A stretch of DNA of 64,000 nt from the NCBI RefSeq assembly GCF_026240945.1, contig NZ_JAPFPY010000019.1:62001-126000 (forward strand), read 5' to 3'. The notes beneath the pieces are model-generated. The model ran no database searches. It was not told the DNA's origin and saw nothing but the letters and a program-made list of their open reading frames with translations. Positions 34,897-43,082 of this stretch are shown here, piece by piece. Position 1 is the stretch's first letter. Every line of letters begins with the position of its first letter. The stretch is from Mycolicibacterium sp. J2. GTDB taxonomy: Bacteria > Actinomycetota > Actinomycetes > Mycobacteriales > Mycobacteriaceae. The translations under genes were made by a program, and so were the position numbers.

Positions 34897-36367
34897 CGCC
34901 CGGCGTGAGCATCCACGGTGCGAGCGCCTCCGTCACCTCGTCGGCATCGGGATCGTCATCGCACGCCCAGGCCACTACTCCGTCAGGTCGCACCAGGACG
35001 GCGCGGACACCGAGGCTTTCCTCGACTTCGGCTCTCACATAACGCAATTCGGCGCCCATCAGAGCACCGATGTTGCGCAACTCGTCGTGCCCCTGGAAAT
35101 CGAGCAGCACTGCCGCCCCGCCAGTGAGAAGCTCGCCGAGTCTGCTGCCGCCCACGAATCGGAAGTCCGGGGCACTGCGACCGACGAGTGGGTGACTTCC
35201 GGCCAGTGCATAGCGCACCGACAGTCCCGACGAACGTTCGGCGAAGTAGGTCGCGCCGTCACGGGTCTCGATGAGGTCGCGAACGATTCCCGCGATGGCC
35301 CGGGCATTTGCGGTCGGCTCCAGAAGGGCCACCTGCGCGCGCGACCAGTCCAGCACTGCGGACCCAACCGCGTGCCGTTCGCGCGTGTATCCCTCGAGCA
35401 GGCTCTCCGGTGCGCTACCCCTGATGACGGCGCCGAGTTTCCAACCGAGATTCATGGCGTCACCGAGCCCCAGATTGAGGCCCTGGCCGCCCAGCGGCGA
35501 GTGAACATGTGCGGCATCACCGGCCAGCAGGATGCGGCCTTGCCGGTACGTGGTGACCTGCTGCGCGCGGTCGGTCCAGGTGGTGGCCAGGTGCACCGCC
35601 GTCACCGTGACCTCGATACCGGTGATGTGGCGTAGCACCGCCTGCACACGCTCGGCGGTGAGGGGCACACTGCGATGGGCCGCACCGCCATCGAAATGCG
35701 CCAGCGCGAAGACCCCGGGCTGCGATTGCACATACATGCCGGTGGGCGTGTAGTTGCGGCCCAGCGGAAGCGTCGATCCGTCGGCTAGGTCGACATGAAC
35801 GGAGTAGCCCGTGAATCGCGGCTCGGTGCCGGGGAACACGAAGGCTGCCGCCTTGCGCACGACGCTGCGGCCGCCATCGCACCCGACGAGCCAGCGGGCG
35901 TGATACGACCGACCATCCGCTGCGGCGACCGAGACGGTGTCGTTGGTCTGCTGCACGTCGTCGACGGGAACCGCCCGACGGATCACGGCGCCCATGGCGG
36001 TCGCCCGCGCCGACAGAACGGTCTCGAGGTGCTCCATTGTGGTTGCCACCGTGCGGTTTACCGTGTCCGGCAGTCGGTACGGTCGCCGCCCTGGGTCGAC
36101 TCGGGCGTCGTCCCAAGTGAGGCCGGCAAAGTGCCCGCCGCGCGTATGCGCCCCACCGACTGCGACATCGGCCAAGATCCCCCGCCGGTCGAGGGCCTCG
36201 ACGGTCGAGGCGGAGAGGCCACGCAGCCCGAACGGAGAACCTTTGAGGGGCGCGTCAGGACGTTCGTCGCGCTCCAGGACGACAACGGACGCCCCGGCCA
36301 GGCGCAGTTCGGTCGCAAGGAACAAGCCGACCGGTCCGGCCCCGATGATCGCCACGTCGTACCTCAC
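34871..36367 (-). CDS. FAD-dependent aromatic monooxygenase (group A)
   Basis: 498 residues. FAD fold GAGPVGLFLATELRLAG (8-24), the DG motif VGCDGGRSVVRK near 168, and GRILLAGDAAHVHSPLGGQGLNLGLGDAMNLGWKL near 285-319. A C-terminal thioredoxin-like domain (VLLDFQGHDELR to AWACDDDPDADEVTEALAPWM) places it with the MhpA/TfdB/rifampicin-monooxygenase branch. It hydroxylates an aromatic compound with NAD(P)H; substrate unknown, catabolic or antibiotic. A divergent LysR gene 51 bp away is its likely activator. Confidence 0.85.
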   Translation of the reverse strand: MRYDVAIIGAGPVGLFLATELRLAGASVVVLERDERPDAPLKGSPFGLRGLSASTVEALDRRGILADVAVGGAHTRGGHFAGLTWDDARVDPGRRPYRLPDTVNRTVATTMEHLETVLSARATAMGAVIRRAVPVDDVQQTNDTVSVAAADGRSYHARWLVGCDGGRSVVRKAAAFVFPGTEPRFTGYSVHVDLADGSTLPLGRNYTPTGMYVQSQPGVFALAHFDGGAAHRSVPLTAERVQAVLRHITGIEVTVTAVHLATTWTDRAQQVTTYRQGRILLAGDAAHVHSPLGGQGLNLGLGDAMNLGWKLGAVIRGSAPESLLEGYTRERHAVGSAVLDWSRAQVALLEPTANARAIAGIVRDLIETRDGATYFAERSSGLSVRYALAGSHPLVGRSAPDFRFVGGSRLGELLTGGAAVLLDFQGHDELRNIGALMGAELRYVRAEVEESLGVRAVLVRPDGVVAWACDDDPDADEVTEALAPWMLTPGVTAVGRRP

Positions 36368-36418
36368 GACGCGAAAGTATCGGCCCGCCAGTAATCGATC
36401 AAATGGTATTTATTCATC

Positions 36419-37342
36419 ATGTCGATGCATGAAATCGATCTCACTCGGGTGGACCTCAATCTCCTCGTGGTCTTCGAGGCCCTCCTGCGCGAACGCCACG
36501 TGGGACGCGCGGCCGCCACGCTGTCCCTGTCACAATCGGCGACCAGCCACGCGCTCGGCCGACTGCGCACGATGTTCGACGATCCGCTTTTCGTCCGTCA
36601 CCCGCGCGGCGTCGAACCCACCGCACGGGCAAGGGAATTGGCAGAACCCATCACCGACGCCTTATCGCGTGTGCGGCGGATCATGGCTCCGCAGTCGACT
36701 TTCGAGCCGGCGACCCTGCGGCGCACGTTCACGGTTGCCACCCACGATTACGCGCTCGCGGTGCTCGCACCAGCGCTGGTGGCGGAGTTGCGCGCACAGG
36801 CTCCCGGCGTGGATCTACGCTGCGTCAGCGCCGACCCGCTCACCGTCGTCGACGGGCTCGACCGCGGTGAATTCGACTTTGCTCTAGGCGGTTTCGTCGA
36901 CCTCACCGTCGATCGGATGGCGCGGACGGTGCTGTTCTCCGATCGGTTCGTCGGCGTGGCCCGCGTCGGCCATCCGGATATCCGGGGCGGACGAATGCAT
37001 CTGGACACCTTTGCGGCACTACCCCATGTACTGATGTCGGCCACCAACCCACCGCGCGGCGATGTGGACCAGGCCCTGTCGACGCTCGGCCTGAAGCGGC
37101 GGATCGCCGTCACGGTGCCCACTTTCCACACGCTGCCGTACGTCGTGGAGGCCTCTGATGTCGTCGGCGTCCTTCCCGAACGACTCGCGCGACGCGTCGC
37201 CCGCAATCTGGAGATCTTCGAGCTTCCCGTCGAGGTGGGTGAAGTGACATGCAGCATGCTGGTACCGGCACCGCTTGCGCAACGACCCGAGATCGTGTGG
37301 TTGACCGCGCTGCTCCGCAGAGCCGCCACGCTCCGCCGGTGA
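36419..37342 (+). CDS. LysR family transcriptional regulator
   Basis: 307 residues. N-terminal helix-turn-helix: LNLLVVFEALLRERHVGRAAATLSLSQSATSHALGRLRTMFDDPLFVRHPRG, closest in style to the NodD/LinR-like group. The effector domain follows (TFTVATHDYALAVLAPALVAELRAQAPGVDLRCV). Divergent from the flavin monooxygenase, typical of LysR activators of aromatic metabolism. The 51-bp gap is AT-rich and should hold the binding site, but no clear T-N11-A palindrome was fixed. Confidence 0.9.
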   Translation: MSMHEIDLTRVDLNLLVVFEALLRERHVGRAAATLSLSQSATSHALGRLRTMFDDPLFVRHPRGVEPTARARELAEPITDALSRVRRIMAPQSTFEPATLRRTFTVATHDYALAVLAPALVAELRAQAPGVDLRCVSADPLTVVDGLDRGEFDFALGGFVDLTVDRMARTVLFSDRFVGVARVGHPDIRGGRMHLDTFAALPHVLMSATNPPRGDVDQALSTLGLKRRIAVTVPTFHTLPYVVEASDVVGVLPERLARRVARNLEIFELPVEVGEVTCSMLVPAPLAQRPEIVWLTALLRRAATLRR

Positions 37343-37468
37343 TGTGTCCGCACTGTACGCCCTGTCCGAAGTCGCTGGGAGTTGACTGTGGCCGCCAGCG
37401 TTCGCAGGTCCAGGTCGACACACTGAATGCTGCGGCCATCTCGCCGTCACCCGAAGGAGGAGTACACC

Positions 37469-37837
37469 ATGCACGTCCGACCGACCCGTCTCACCATCGG
37501 CGCAGGCACCCTGGCCGCGTCTGCCATATTCGGGCTGTTCGGAGCGATCCCCACCGCATTCGCCGACCAGGATCCGGCGGCCGACCCGCCGAACTGCACC
37601 GCCGCCGACCTGGAGGGGGTGCGCGCCGGCGTCTCGGCTGCCACGTCGGCCTACCTGTTCACCCATCCGGACGTGAATGCCTTCTTCACCAGCCTGAAGG
37701 GGCTCACCAAGGACCAGACCGTGGCCAAGGTCAAGGCCTACATGGCTCAGAATCCGCAGACCCACGACGAACTCGTCGGAATCAGGCAACCGCTGCAGGA
37801 CTTGAAGAACCGCTGCGGGCAGGCCCCGGGCGCCTGA
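37469..37837 (+). CDS. Secreted haemophore-type haem-binding protein
   Basis: 122 residues from the ATG with GGAGGAG. Signal peptide about 1-32 (LAASAIFGLFGAIPTAFA), mature domain with CTAADLEGVRAGVSAATSAYLFTHPDVNAFFTSLKGL and a C-terminal Cys that can pair with the first (NRCGQ). This is the mycobacterial haemophore haem-binding pattern (Rv0203-like), an all-helical carrier that passes haem to MmpL-type importers. No haem-importing MmpL is adjacent. Confidence 0.78.
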   Translation: MHVRPTRLTIGAGTLAASAIFGLFGAIPTAFADQDPAADPPNCTAADLEGVRAGVSAATSAYLFTHPDVNAFFTSLKGLTKDQTVAKVKAYMAQNPQTHDELVGIRQPLQDLKNRCGQAPGA

Positions 37838-37902
37838 CGCTGCGCTGACACCGGGGGCGTGAGGTCGTACCCCGGCGCCACCTGCTTGTTAGCCTTTGCC
37901 TC

Positions 37903-39348
37903 ATGCAACGGTGGGTGCGACGCGCAGGCGGGGTGGCGGCGTCCGTGCTGGCCGCGCTGCTCGTGTTGACTGGTTGCAGCACAACGGTGCTCGACGGCCA
38001 CGCGGTGTCGATGTTGTACGACCCCACTCGGGCCGGCGGGCTACCGGCGAAAGACGGCTACAGCGGACCACGCGCCGGAGCGCCGGAAACCACGCGCAGC
38101 GCCGTCAACAGCGATGGTGGCCCAGCCGATCATCTGGCCGTGCTGGCCGTGGACGACCTGCAGGACTTCTGGTCGCACAACTGGGACGGGGCGCTGACCG
38201 GGACCTTCTCGCCGGTGTCGGGGTTGGTGTCCTATGACTCCAACAGCTCCACCAATCCCGATGTGTGCGGCGGCGGCCTGACCGATATGGCCAACGCGTT
38301 CTACTGCTTCGACAACGACACGATGGCGTGGGATCGCGGCAGCTTCATCCCCGGCGCCGCGAAGTACTTCGGCGATATGGGCGTGGTCGGCATCATGGCC
38401 CACGAGTTCGGCCATGCCGTCCAGGCCAAGGCACACCTGGTAGAAAAGGGCACACCGGTTCTGGTGAAGGAACAGCAGGCCGACTGTTTCGCGGGCGTCT
38501 ACCTGCACTGGGTGGCGTCGGGCAAATCACCGCGATTCTCGCTGAGCACCGGTGACGGCCTCAATCACGTTCTGGCAGGCGCGATCTACATCCGCGACCC
38601 CCTGATGACGCAGGAGGAGGCGCTGGCCACCGGGGACGCGCACGGCTCGGCCCTGGACCGAATCAGCGCCTTCCAAATCGGGTTCAGCGGCAACGCCGAT
38701 CAGTGTGCGGCCATCGACATGGCCGAGATCAAGAAGCGTCAGGGCGACCTGCCGCAGTTCCTGTCCTATGACGCCTCCGGGTACCCGGCGACCGGTGACA
38801 GCCCCATCGATGCCGACCTGCTGAACAAGCTGATGGCATCGCTGAACCAAATCTTCACGCCCACCAGCCCACCTCAACTCAGCCTGGAGCCGGTTACCTG
38901 CCCGGATGCCAAACCCACCTCTCCCGCGGCGTACTGCCCTGCGACCAACACCATCGGCATCGACATGCCCGCGCTCAAAGATGTCGGTACGCCCCGCACC
39001 GAGAGCCAGGGCGTGCTGCTCCAGGGCGACAACACGGCGTTGTCGATGGTGACGTCGCGCTACATGCTTGCCTTGCAACAACAACGGGGCGCCCCGCTGC
39101 AGTCGACCACGACGGCCCTGCGGACGGCCTGCCTCACCGGCGTCGCGCAGAGCAAGATGAGCGAACCGGGCAGCCCACTGATGCTGTCGGCCGGTGACAC
39201 TGACGAAGCGATCTCCGGCCTACTCACCAGCGGACTGGTGGCCAGCGACGTCGACGGCGCCACTGCGCTGGCGGGTTTCACCCGAATTCTGGCGTACCGG
39301 GCCGGTCTGCAGGGCGATGCCGAACAGTGCTATCAGAGGTTCGCCTGA
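37903..39348 (+). CDS. LpqM-like lipoprotein zinc metallopeptidase
   Basis: 481 residues. Lipobox LTGC with Cys25, then STTVLDGHAVSML. The zinc site is HEFGH (167-171), with a downstream EQQADCFAG (190-197) whose Glu is a likely third ligand. Four or more Cys in the outer domain probably form disulfides. It resembles neutral zinc metallopeptidase lipoproteins of the LpqM type, membrane-tethered outside. A paralogue lies at 58787. Its stop overlaps the kinase start (TGATG), so the peptidase, the kinase and probably the DUF4333 gene form one operon. Substrate unknown. Confidence 0.82.
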   Translation: MQRWVRRAGGVAASVLAALLVLTGCSTTVLDGHAVSMLYDPTRAGGLPAKDGYSGPRAGAPETTRSAVNSDGGPADHLAVLAVDDLQDFWSHNWDGALTGTFSPVSGLVSYDSNSSTNPDVCGGGLTDMANAFYCFDNDTMAWDRGSFIPGAAKYFGDMGVVGIMAHEFGHAVQAKAHLVEKGTPVLVKEQQADCFAGVYLHWVASGKSPRFSLSTGDGLNHVLAGAIYIRDPLMTQEEALATGDAHGSALDRISAFQIGFSGNADQCAAIDMAEIKKRQGDLPQFLSYDASGYPATGDSPIDADLLNKLMASLNQIFTPTSPPQLSLEPVTCPDAKPTSPAAYCPATNTIGIDMPALKDVGTPRTESQGVLLQGDNTALSMVTSRYMLALQQQRGAPLQSTTTALRTACLTGVAQSKMSEPGSPLMLSAGDTDEAISGLLTSGLVASDVDGATALAGFTRILAYRAGLQGDAEQCYQRFA

Positions 39349-40778
39349 TGACCATCGGGGTCGGAGATACGTTCGGCCATTACGAGCTGCGCGCGCTGTT
39401 GGGCGTCGGTGGGATGGGTGAGGTATACCAGGCATTCGACAACATCAAGGGTCGGATGATCGCGCTCAAGCTGTTACGGCCCGAACTGGCCGCCGACCCG
39501 TCCTTCCAGGAGCGGTTCCGGCGCGAGTCGAGGATCGCCGCGCAATTGCACGAGCCGCACATCATCCCGGTGCACGATTTCGGCGATATCGACGGTGTGC
39601 TGTTCATCGACATGCGCTTGGTGTCCGGCCACGATGTTAAGTCTGTTCTGGCGCAACAAGGTCCGATGCCGCCACGACGAGCGGTGGCCGTGCTGAGTCA
39701 GATCGCTGCCGCCCTGGATGCTGCCCACGCCGCCGGCCTGACCCACCGCGATGTCAAACCCGAAAACGTGTTGCTGACCGACGACGACTTCGCCTATCTG
39801 GTGGACTTCGGTATCGCACGGTCCGGCACCGACAGCGGTCTGACCACGGCGGGTTCGGCGATCGGATCATGTGCCTACATGGCCCCGGAACGGTTCACCG
39901 ACGGTTACATCGGCCCACCTACCGATGTCTACTCGCTGGCCTGCCTGCTCTACGAACTGCTCACCGGGACAGCACCTTTCCCGGCCGGTGACATCGCCAT
40001 GCTGATGAACGCACACCTGTTCTCGCCGCCACCGCGGCCCAGCACGGTCACGGCGGGCATCAGCCCAGCCTTCGACGACGTGGTGGCCTGGGGAATGGAC
40101 AAGGATCCGGCGCACCGCTGTCCGAGCGCAGGCGGGCTGGCGCGGGCAGCCGCGGCTGCGGCGATCGCCGTCCCGACGACACCGTCGGCTCCCACCATCC
40201 TGGACAGGCCGGCCTCCAGAAACCCCTCCCGCACTACACGTTCCACGCGCCCGCTGCTCCTCGGAGCCCTCGGTCTAGTCGTCTTGGTGGCGGTCGCCGG
40301 CGTCGCAGCATGGCTGGTTCTCCACGGGGGCGACGCCACCACGGCCGGACCGACGACGGTTACCCGCACCGCCTCGGCCGCTCCCACCACCGCCACATCG
40401 CACAGCGCCGCGCTGACGACCACGTCGGCGGTAACCCCACGGGCGTCCCTTCCCGGAACTGACAGCCTCGGCTTTGTGGCCTATCCCGGCGCGCGCTGCG
40501 ATCCGGCGCAGGTACCCGTCGCTTTGGGGCTGACCGCGCAGTCCGCAGTGGCCATCTGCCAAAGCCCCTCGGGCGCGCTGGTTTACCGCGGTGTGCGCCT
40601 CAGCGACAACGCCGGCATCGAACTCGGCAACGCGATGCACGTGCCCGGCGGCGGCTTCGACATCACCAATCCCACCGACGGGACCCGCTATCGCGTCCGC
40701 GATACGTCGCTGACCATCATCGGTTCCGATGGGGCGGTGCACACCGAATCGATGGAGCAGTATGCGTCGACATTCTGA
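39348..40778 (+). CDS. Membrane Ser/Thr protein kinase (PknB type)
   Basis: 476 residues. Kinase domain 12-265: glycine loop LLGVGGMGEVY, catalytic Lys41 (IALK), HRDVKPEN (133-140), DFG (153-155), MAPER. Threonines in the activation loop (LTTAGS) are likely autophosphorylated. A Pro/Thr juxtamembrane stretch leads to one membrane helix (303-326). The outside part has a Thr-rich linker and a compact domain with two Cys (RCDPAQ and AICQS), no PASTA repeats. It is therefore a receptor-like kinase with an uncommon sensor. Coupling to an extracellular metallopeptidase suggests the two share a cell-envelope signal. Confidence 0.92.
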   Translation: MTIGVGDTFGHYELRALLGVGGMGEVYQAFDNIKGRMIALKLLRPELAADPSFQERFRRESRIAAQLHEPHIIPVHDFGDIDGVLFIDMRLVSGHDVKSVLAQQGPMPPRRAVAVLSQIAAALDAAHAAGLTHRDVKPENVLLTDDDFAYLVDFGIARSGTDSGLTTAGSAIGSCAYMAPERFTDGYIGPPTDVYSLACLLYELLTGTAPFPAGDIAMLMNAHLFSPPPRPSTVTAGISPAFDDVVAWGMDKDPAHRCPSAGGLARAAAAAAIAVPTTPSAPTILDRPASRNPSRTTRSTRPLLLGALGLVVLVAVAGVAAWLVLHGGDATTAGPTTVTRTASAAPTTATSHSAALTTTSAVTPRASLPGTDSLGFVAYPGARCDPAQVPVALGLTAQSAVAICQSPSGALVYRGVRLSDNAGIELGNAMHVPGGGFDITNPTDGTRYRVRDTSLTIIGSDGAVHTESMEQYASTF

Positions 40779-40784
40779 GGTCCG

Positions 40785-41333
40785 ATGACGACACCGACAG
40801 ATCCGTTGCAGCCGTGGTGGACCCGCCCCGGCGGTGCGCCCCCGCCCGGCGCCGCACCCCCACCGGCAGCGCCGGCCCCGCGGGCGCCGTACCCCCCGCC
40901 TCCGCCGCAGCAGCGGCCCCCCGCGCCACCGGCACCGGACCTCAATCGGTACCGGCAACCGCCCCCGCCGCCCCATGCGCACCGGGCCCCCAGCCAACCA
41001 CCCGGCCGAAAGATGATGTTGTTCGGCGGGATCACCGCAGCCGTGGCGCTCATCGCCGTCTCTGCGATCGGTGTCTGGGCGTGGAAGTTCCGTGCCAGCA
41101 CCGTCATCGACGTAGCGCAGGCCGAAGCCGGTGTGCGGCAGATCCTTTCCGATCCCATCAACGGCTACGGGGCGAACACGATCAGCGCCCTTCGCTGTAA
41201 CGACGGCAAGAACCCGTCTGCGGCAAAAGGTGACAGCTTCACCTGCGATGTGGAGATCAACGGCACGGTGCGACATGTCACCGCGGTGTTCTCTGACGAC
41301 AAGGGCACCTTCGCCGTCGACGGGCCGCGCTGA
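40785..41333 (+). CDS. Proline-rich membrane protein with DUF4333 domain
   Basis: 182 residues. A cytoplasmic proline/alanine-rich stretch of about 75 residues, one membrane helix (LFGGITAAVALIAVSAIGVWAW), then an extracellular DUF4333 domain with two Cys (LRCNDGK, FTCDVEI). It starts 6 bp after the kinase stop, so it is probably co-transcribed with peptidase and kinase and could be a kinase substrate or partner. Shares its outer module with the lipoprotein at 34357. Confidence 0.8.
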   Translation: MTTPTDPLQPWWTRPGGAPPPGAAPPPAAPAPRAPYPPPPPQQRPPAPPAPDLNRYRQPPPPPHAHRAPSQPPGRKMMLFGGITAAVALIAVSAIGVWAWKFRASTVIDVAQAEAGVRQILSDPINGYGANTISALRCNDGKNPSAAKGDSFTCDVEINGTVRHVTAVFSDDKGTFAVDGPR

Positions 41334-41337
41334 CCGG

Positions 41338-42597
41338 CTACAGCCCGCCGGGGCGCTTGTGCTGATGCCCGTGCACACCCTCGGCGTACGCGGTCTCGGC
41401 GTGCTGGGTGAAATCGATACCCGCCAGCTCGTCTTCCCGGGTGACCCGGAAGCCGAGGGTGATGTCGATGAGCTTGGCGATGCCGTATGACACCGCGAAC
41501 GCGAATGCCGCGACCACCACGATGGCCAGCGATTGCTTGCCCACCTGGGTGAGCCCGCCGCCGTAGAACAGCCCCGTCGGGCCGCCGGAGACCATTTCGG
41601 CGGCCAGCAGGCCGATCAGAAACGTGCCGACGACACCGCCCACGAAGTGCACCCCAACCACATCGAGCGAGTCGTCGTAGCCGGCCCGGAACTTCCAGCC
41701 GATCGCGTACGAACACACCACCCCTGCGACGGTGCCGACGACGGCTGCGCCGATCGGTGTCACGAATCCGCACGACGGGGTGATGGCGACCAGGCCGGCC
41801 ACCACACCCGATGCCGCACCGAACGTGGTCGGGCGACCGTCGCGCACCCGCTCGACCGCGAGCCAGCCCAGCATGCCGAGACAGCCGGCAACCAGGGTGT
41901 TGAGGAAGATGACCGCGGCCTTGCCGTCGACGGCGAACGCCGACCCCGCGTTGAAACCGAACCAGCCGAACCACAGCAGTCCCACGCCGAGCAGCACGAA
42001 GGGCAGGTTGTGCGGGCGCATCGCCTCGGATTTGAAGCCGATCCGCGGACCGAGTACCAAGGCCAGCGCCAGCGCCGAGGCGCCCGACACGATTTCCACC
42101 ACCAGGCCGCCCGCGTAGTCCAGCGCGCCGAATGTCGTCAACCAGCCGCCCGGGCCCCACACCCAGTGCGCCACCGGGGCGTAGACCAGCAAGGTCCACA
42201 CCGACAGGAAGACGATCCATGCCGAGAACCGGGCCCGGTCCGCGATGGCGCCGCTGACCAGCGCGGCCGTCAGGATCGCGAAGGCCAACTGGAAGGTGAC
42301 GAACAAGAGCTCCGGCACGTTGGACCGGACCGCCGCAAGATCGATGTTGGCCAAGCCGAGATGATCCAGGTTGCCGATCACACCGGATCCCGCGTCGGCG
42401 CCGAAGGCCAGGCTGTAGCCGGCCAGCAGCCAGGTCACCGTGACCACGGGGATGGCGATGAAGCTCATCATGATCATGTTGAGCACGCCGGTGGAGCGCA
42501 CCATACCGCCGTAGAAAATGGCCAGACCTGGGGTCATCAACAACACCAACGCGGTGCTGGCCAGCAGCCAGGCCGTCGCGGCCGGATCGATCTGCAC
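41338..42597 (-). CDS. amt: Ammonium transporter, Amt family
   Basis: 419 residues from the GTG with GAAGGAG five nt upstream; the longer frame lacks a ribosome site. Eleven membrane helices are expected. Signatures: LLMTPGLAIFYGGMVR and PHNLPFVLLGVGLLWFGWFGFNAGSA. Of the twin pore histidines, the second is His317 (VGVHFVGG) but the first position is Glu168 (LVVEIVSG), a variant also known in some fungal Mep proteins. Conducts ammonium/ammonia. No glnB lies next to it; it is convergent with the kinase operon, 4 bp apart. Confidence 0.93.
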   Translation of the reverse strand: MQIDPAATAWLLASTALVLLMTPGLAIFYGGMVRSTGVLNMIMMSFIAIPVVTVTWLLAGYSLAFGADAGSGVIGNLDHLGLANIDLAAVRSNVPELLFVTFQLAFAILTAALVSGAIADRARFSAWIVFLSVWTLLVYAPVAHWVWGPGGWLTTFGALDYAGGLVVEIVSGASALALALVLGPRIGFKSEAMRPHNLPFVLLGVGLLWFGWFGFNAGSAFAVDGKAAVIFLNTLVAGCLGMLGWLAVERVRDGRPTTFGAASGVVAGLVAITPSCGFVTPIGAAVVGTVAGVVCSYAIGWKFRAGYDDSLDVVGVHFVGGVVGTFLIGLLAAEMVSGGPTGLFYGGGLTQVGKQSLAIVVVAAFAFAVSYGIAKLIDITLGFRVTREDELAGIDFTQHAETAYAEGVHGHQHKRPGGL

Positions 42598-42740
42598 ACG
42601 GACTCCTTCGTCTGGGCAAACGCTCGGACGAGAGTACGACACGGCGTTCTCGGTCCCTGCCAGGCACCGCCACCATGATGGAGTTTGTGATGCCGGCCAG
42701 GTCTCCTCTACGACGTGGGCACCACGGGTGGTCTGTGTCG

Positions 42741-43079
42741 CTAGCCCGGTACCCCTTGGGATTCGGCCCAGCTGGTCAAGAACTGTTTGATCTTGGCGAT
42801 CGCCTTCGGGATTTCGGCGTTCGGATCGAAATCCTCGCGGGTATAGCCTCGTTCGGCGTCGGCCAGCATCAGGGCGTTGACGATCTCAAGTTCCGACCAG
42901 ACTTCGTAAAACTCGCCGGCCCGTGGATCGTCCGCAGATTCTGCACTCAACGCCGCATCCTCGAGCCGCCACACGAACTCTTGGAACTCGACGGCTCCAG
43001 ATTCAAAATCCTTGATCAGCTCGAGCGAGTACCGCAGGTAGTTTTTGTGCTCCTCAAACCGGAACGCGACATTGGCCAT
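42741..43079 (-). CDS. Colicin-D-immunity-like protein (putative antitoxin)
   Basis: 112 residues, strongly acidic (about 23 Asp/Glu against 11-12 Lys/Arg), soluble, predicted all-helical. The pattern YSLELIKDFESGAVEFQEFVWRLEDA, then FYEVWSELEIVNALMLADAE, then IPKAIAKIKQFL resembles the colicin D immunity family. Its ATG is 3 nt after the toxin-like stop and its ribosome site lies in the toxin's last codons, a usual arrangement for an immunity gene. Acidity suits binding a basic RNase active site. Family membership is judged by eye. Confidence 0.65.
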   Translation of the reverse strand: MANVAFRFEEHKNYLRYSLELIKDFESGAVEFQEFVWRLEDAALSAESADDPRAGEFYEVWSELEIVNALMLADAERGYTREDFDPNAEIPKAIAKIKQFLTSWAESQGVPG

Positions 43080-43082
43080 GCG

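Noticed and set aside
36368..36418. LysR T-N11-A box between the monooxygenase and lysR
   Set aside because: AT-rich and plausible by position, but several imperfect alignments are possible and none is clearly symmetric.
40785..41333. Proline-rich N-terminus as a PE/PPE or ESX substrate
   Set aside because: No PPE or PE motif, no WXG100 partner, and a single membrane helix with a DUF4333 domain explains the protein.
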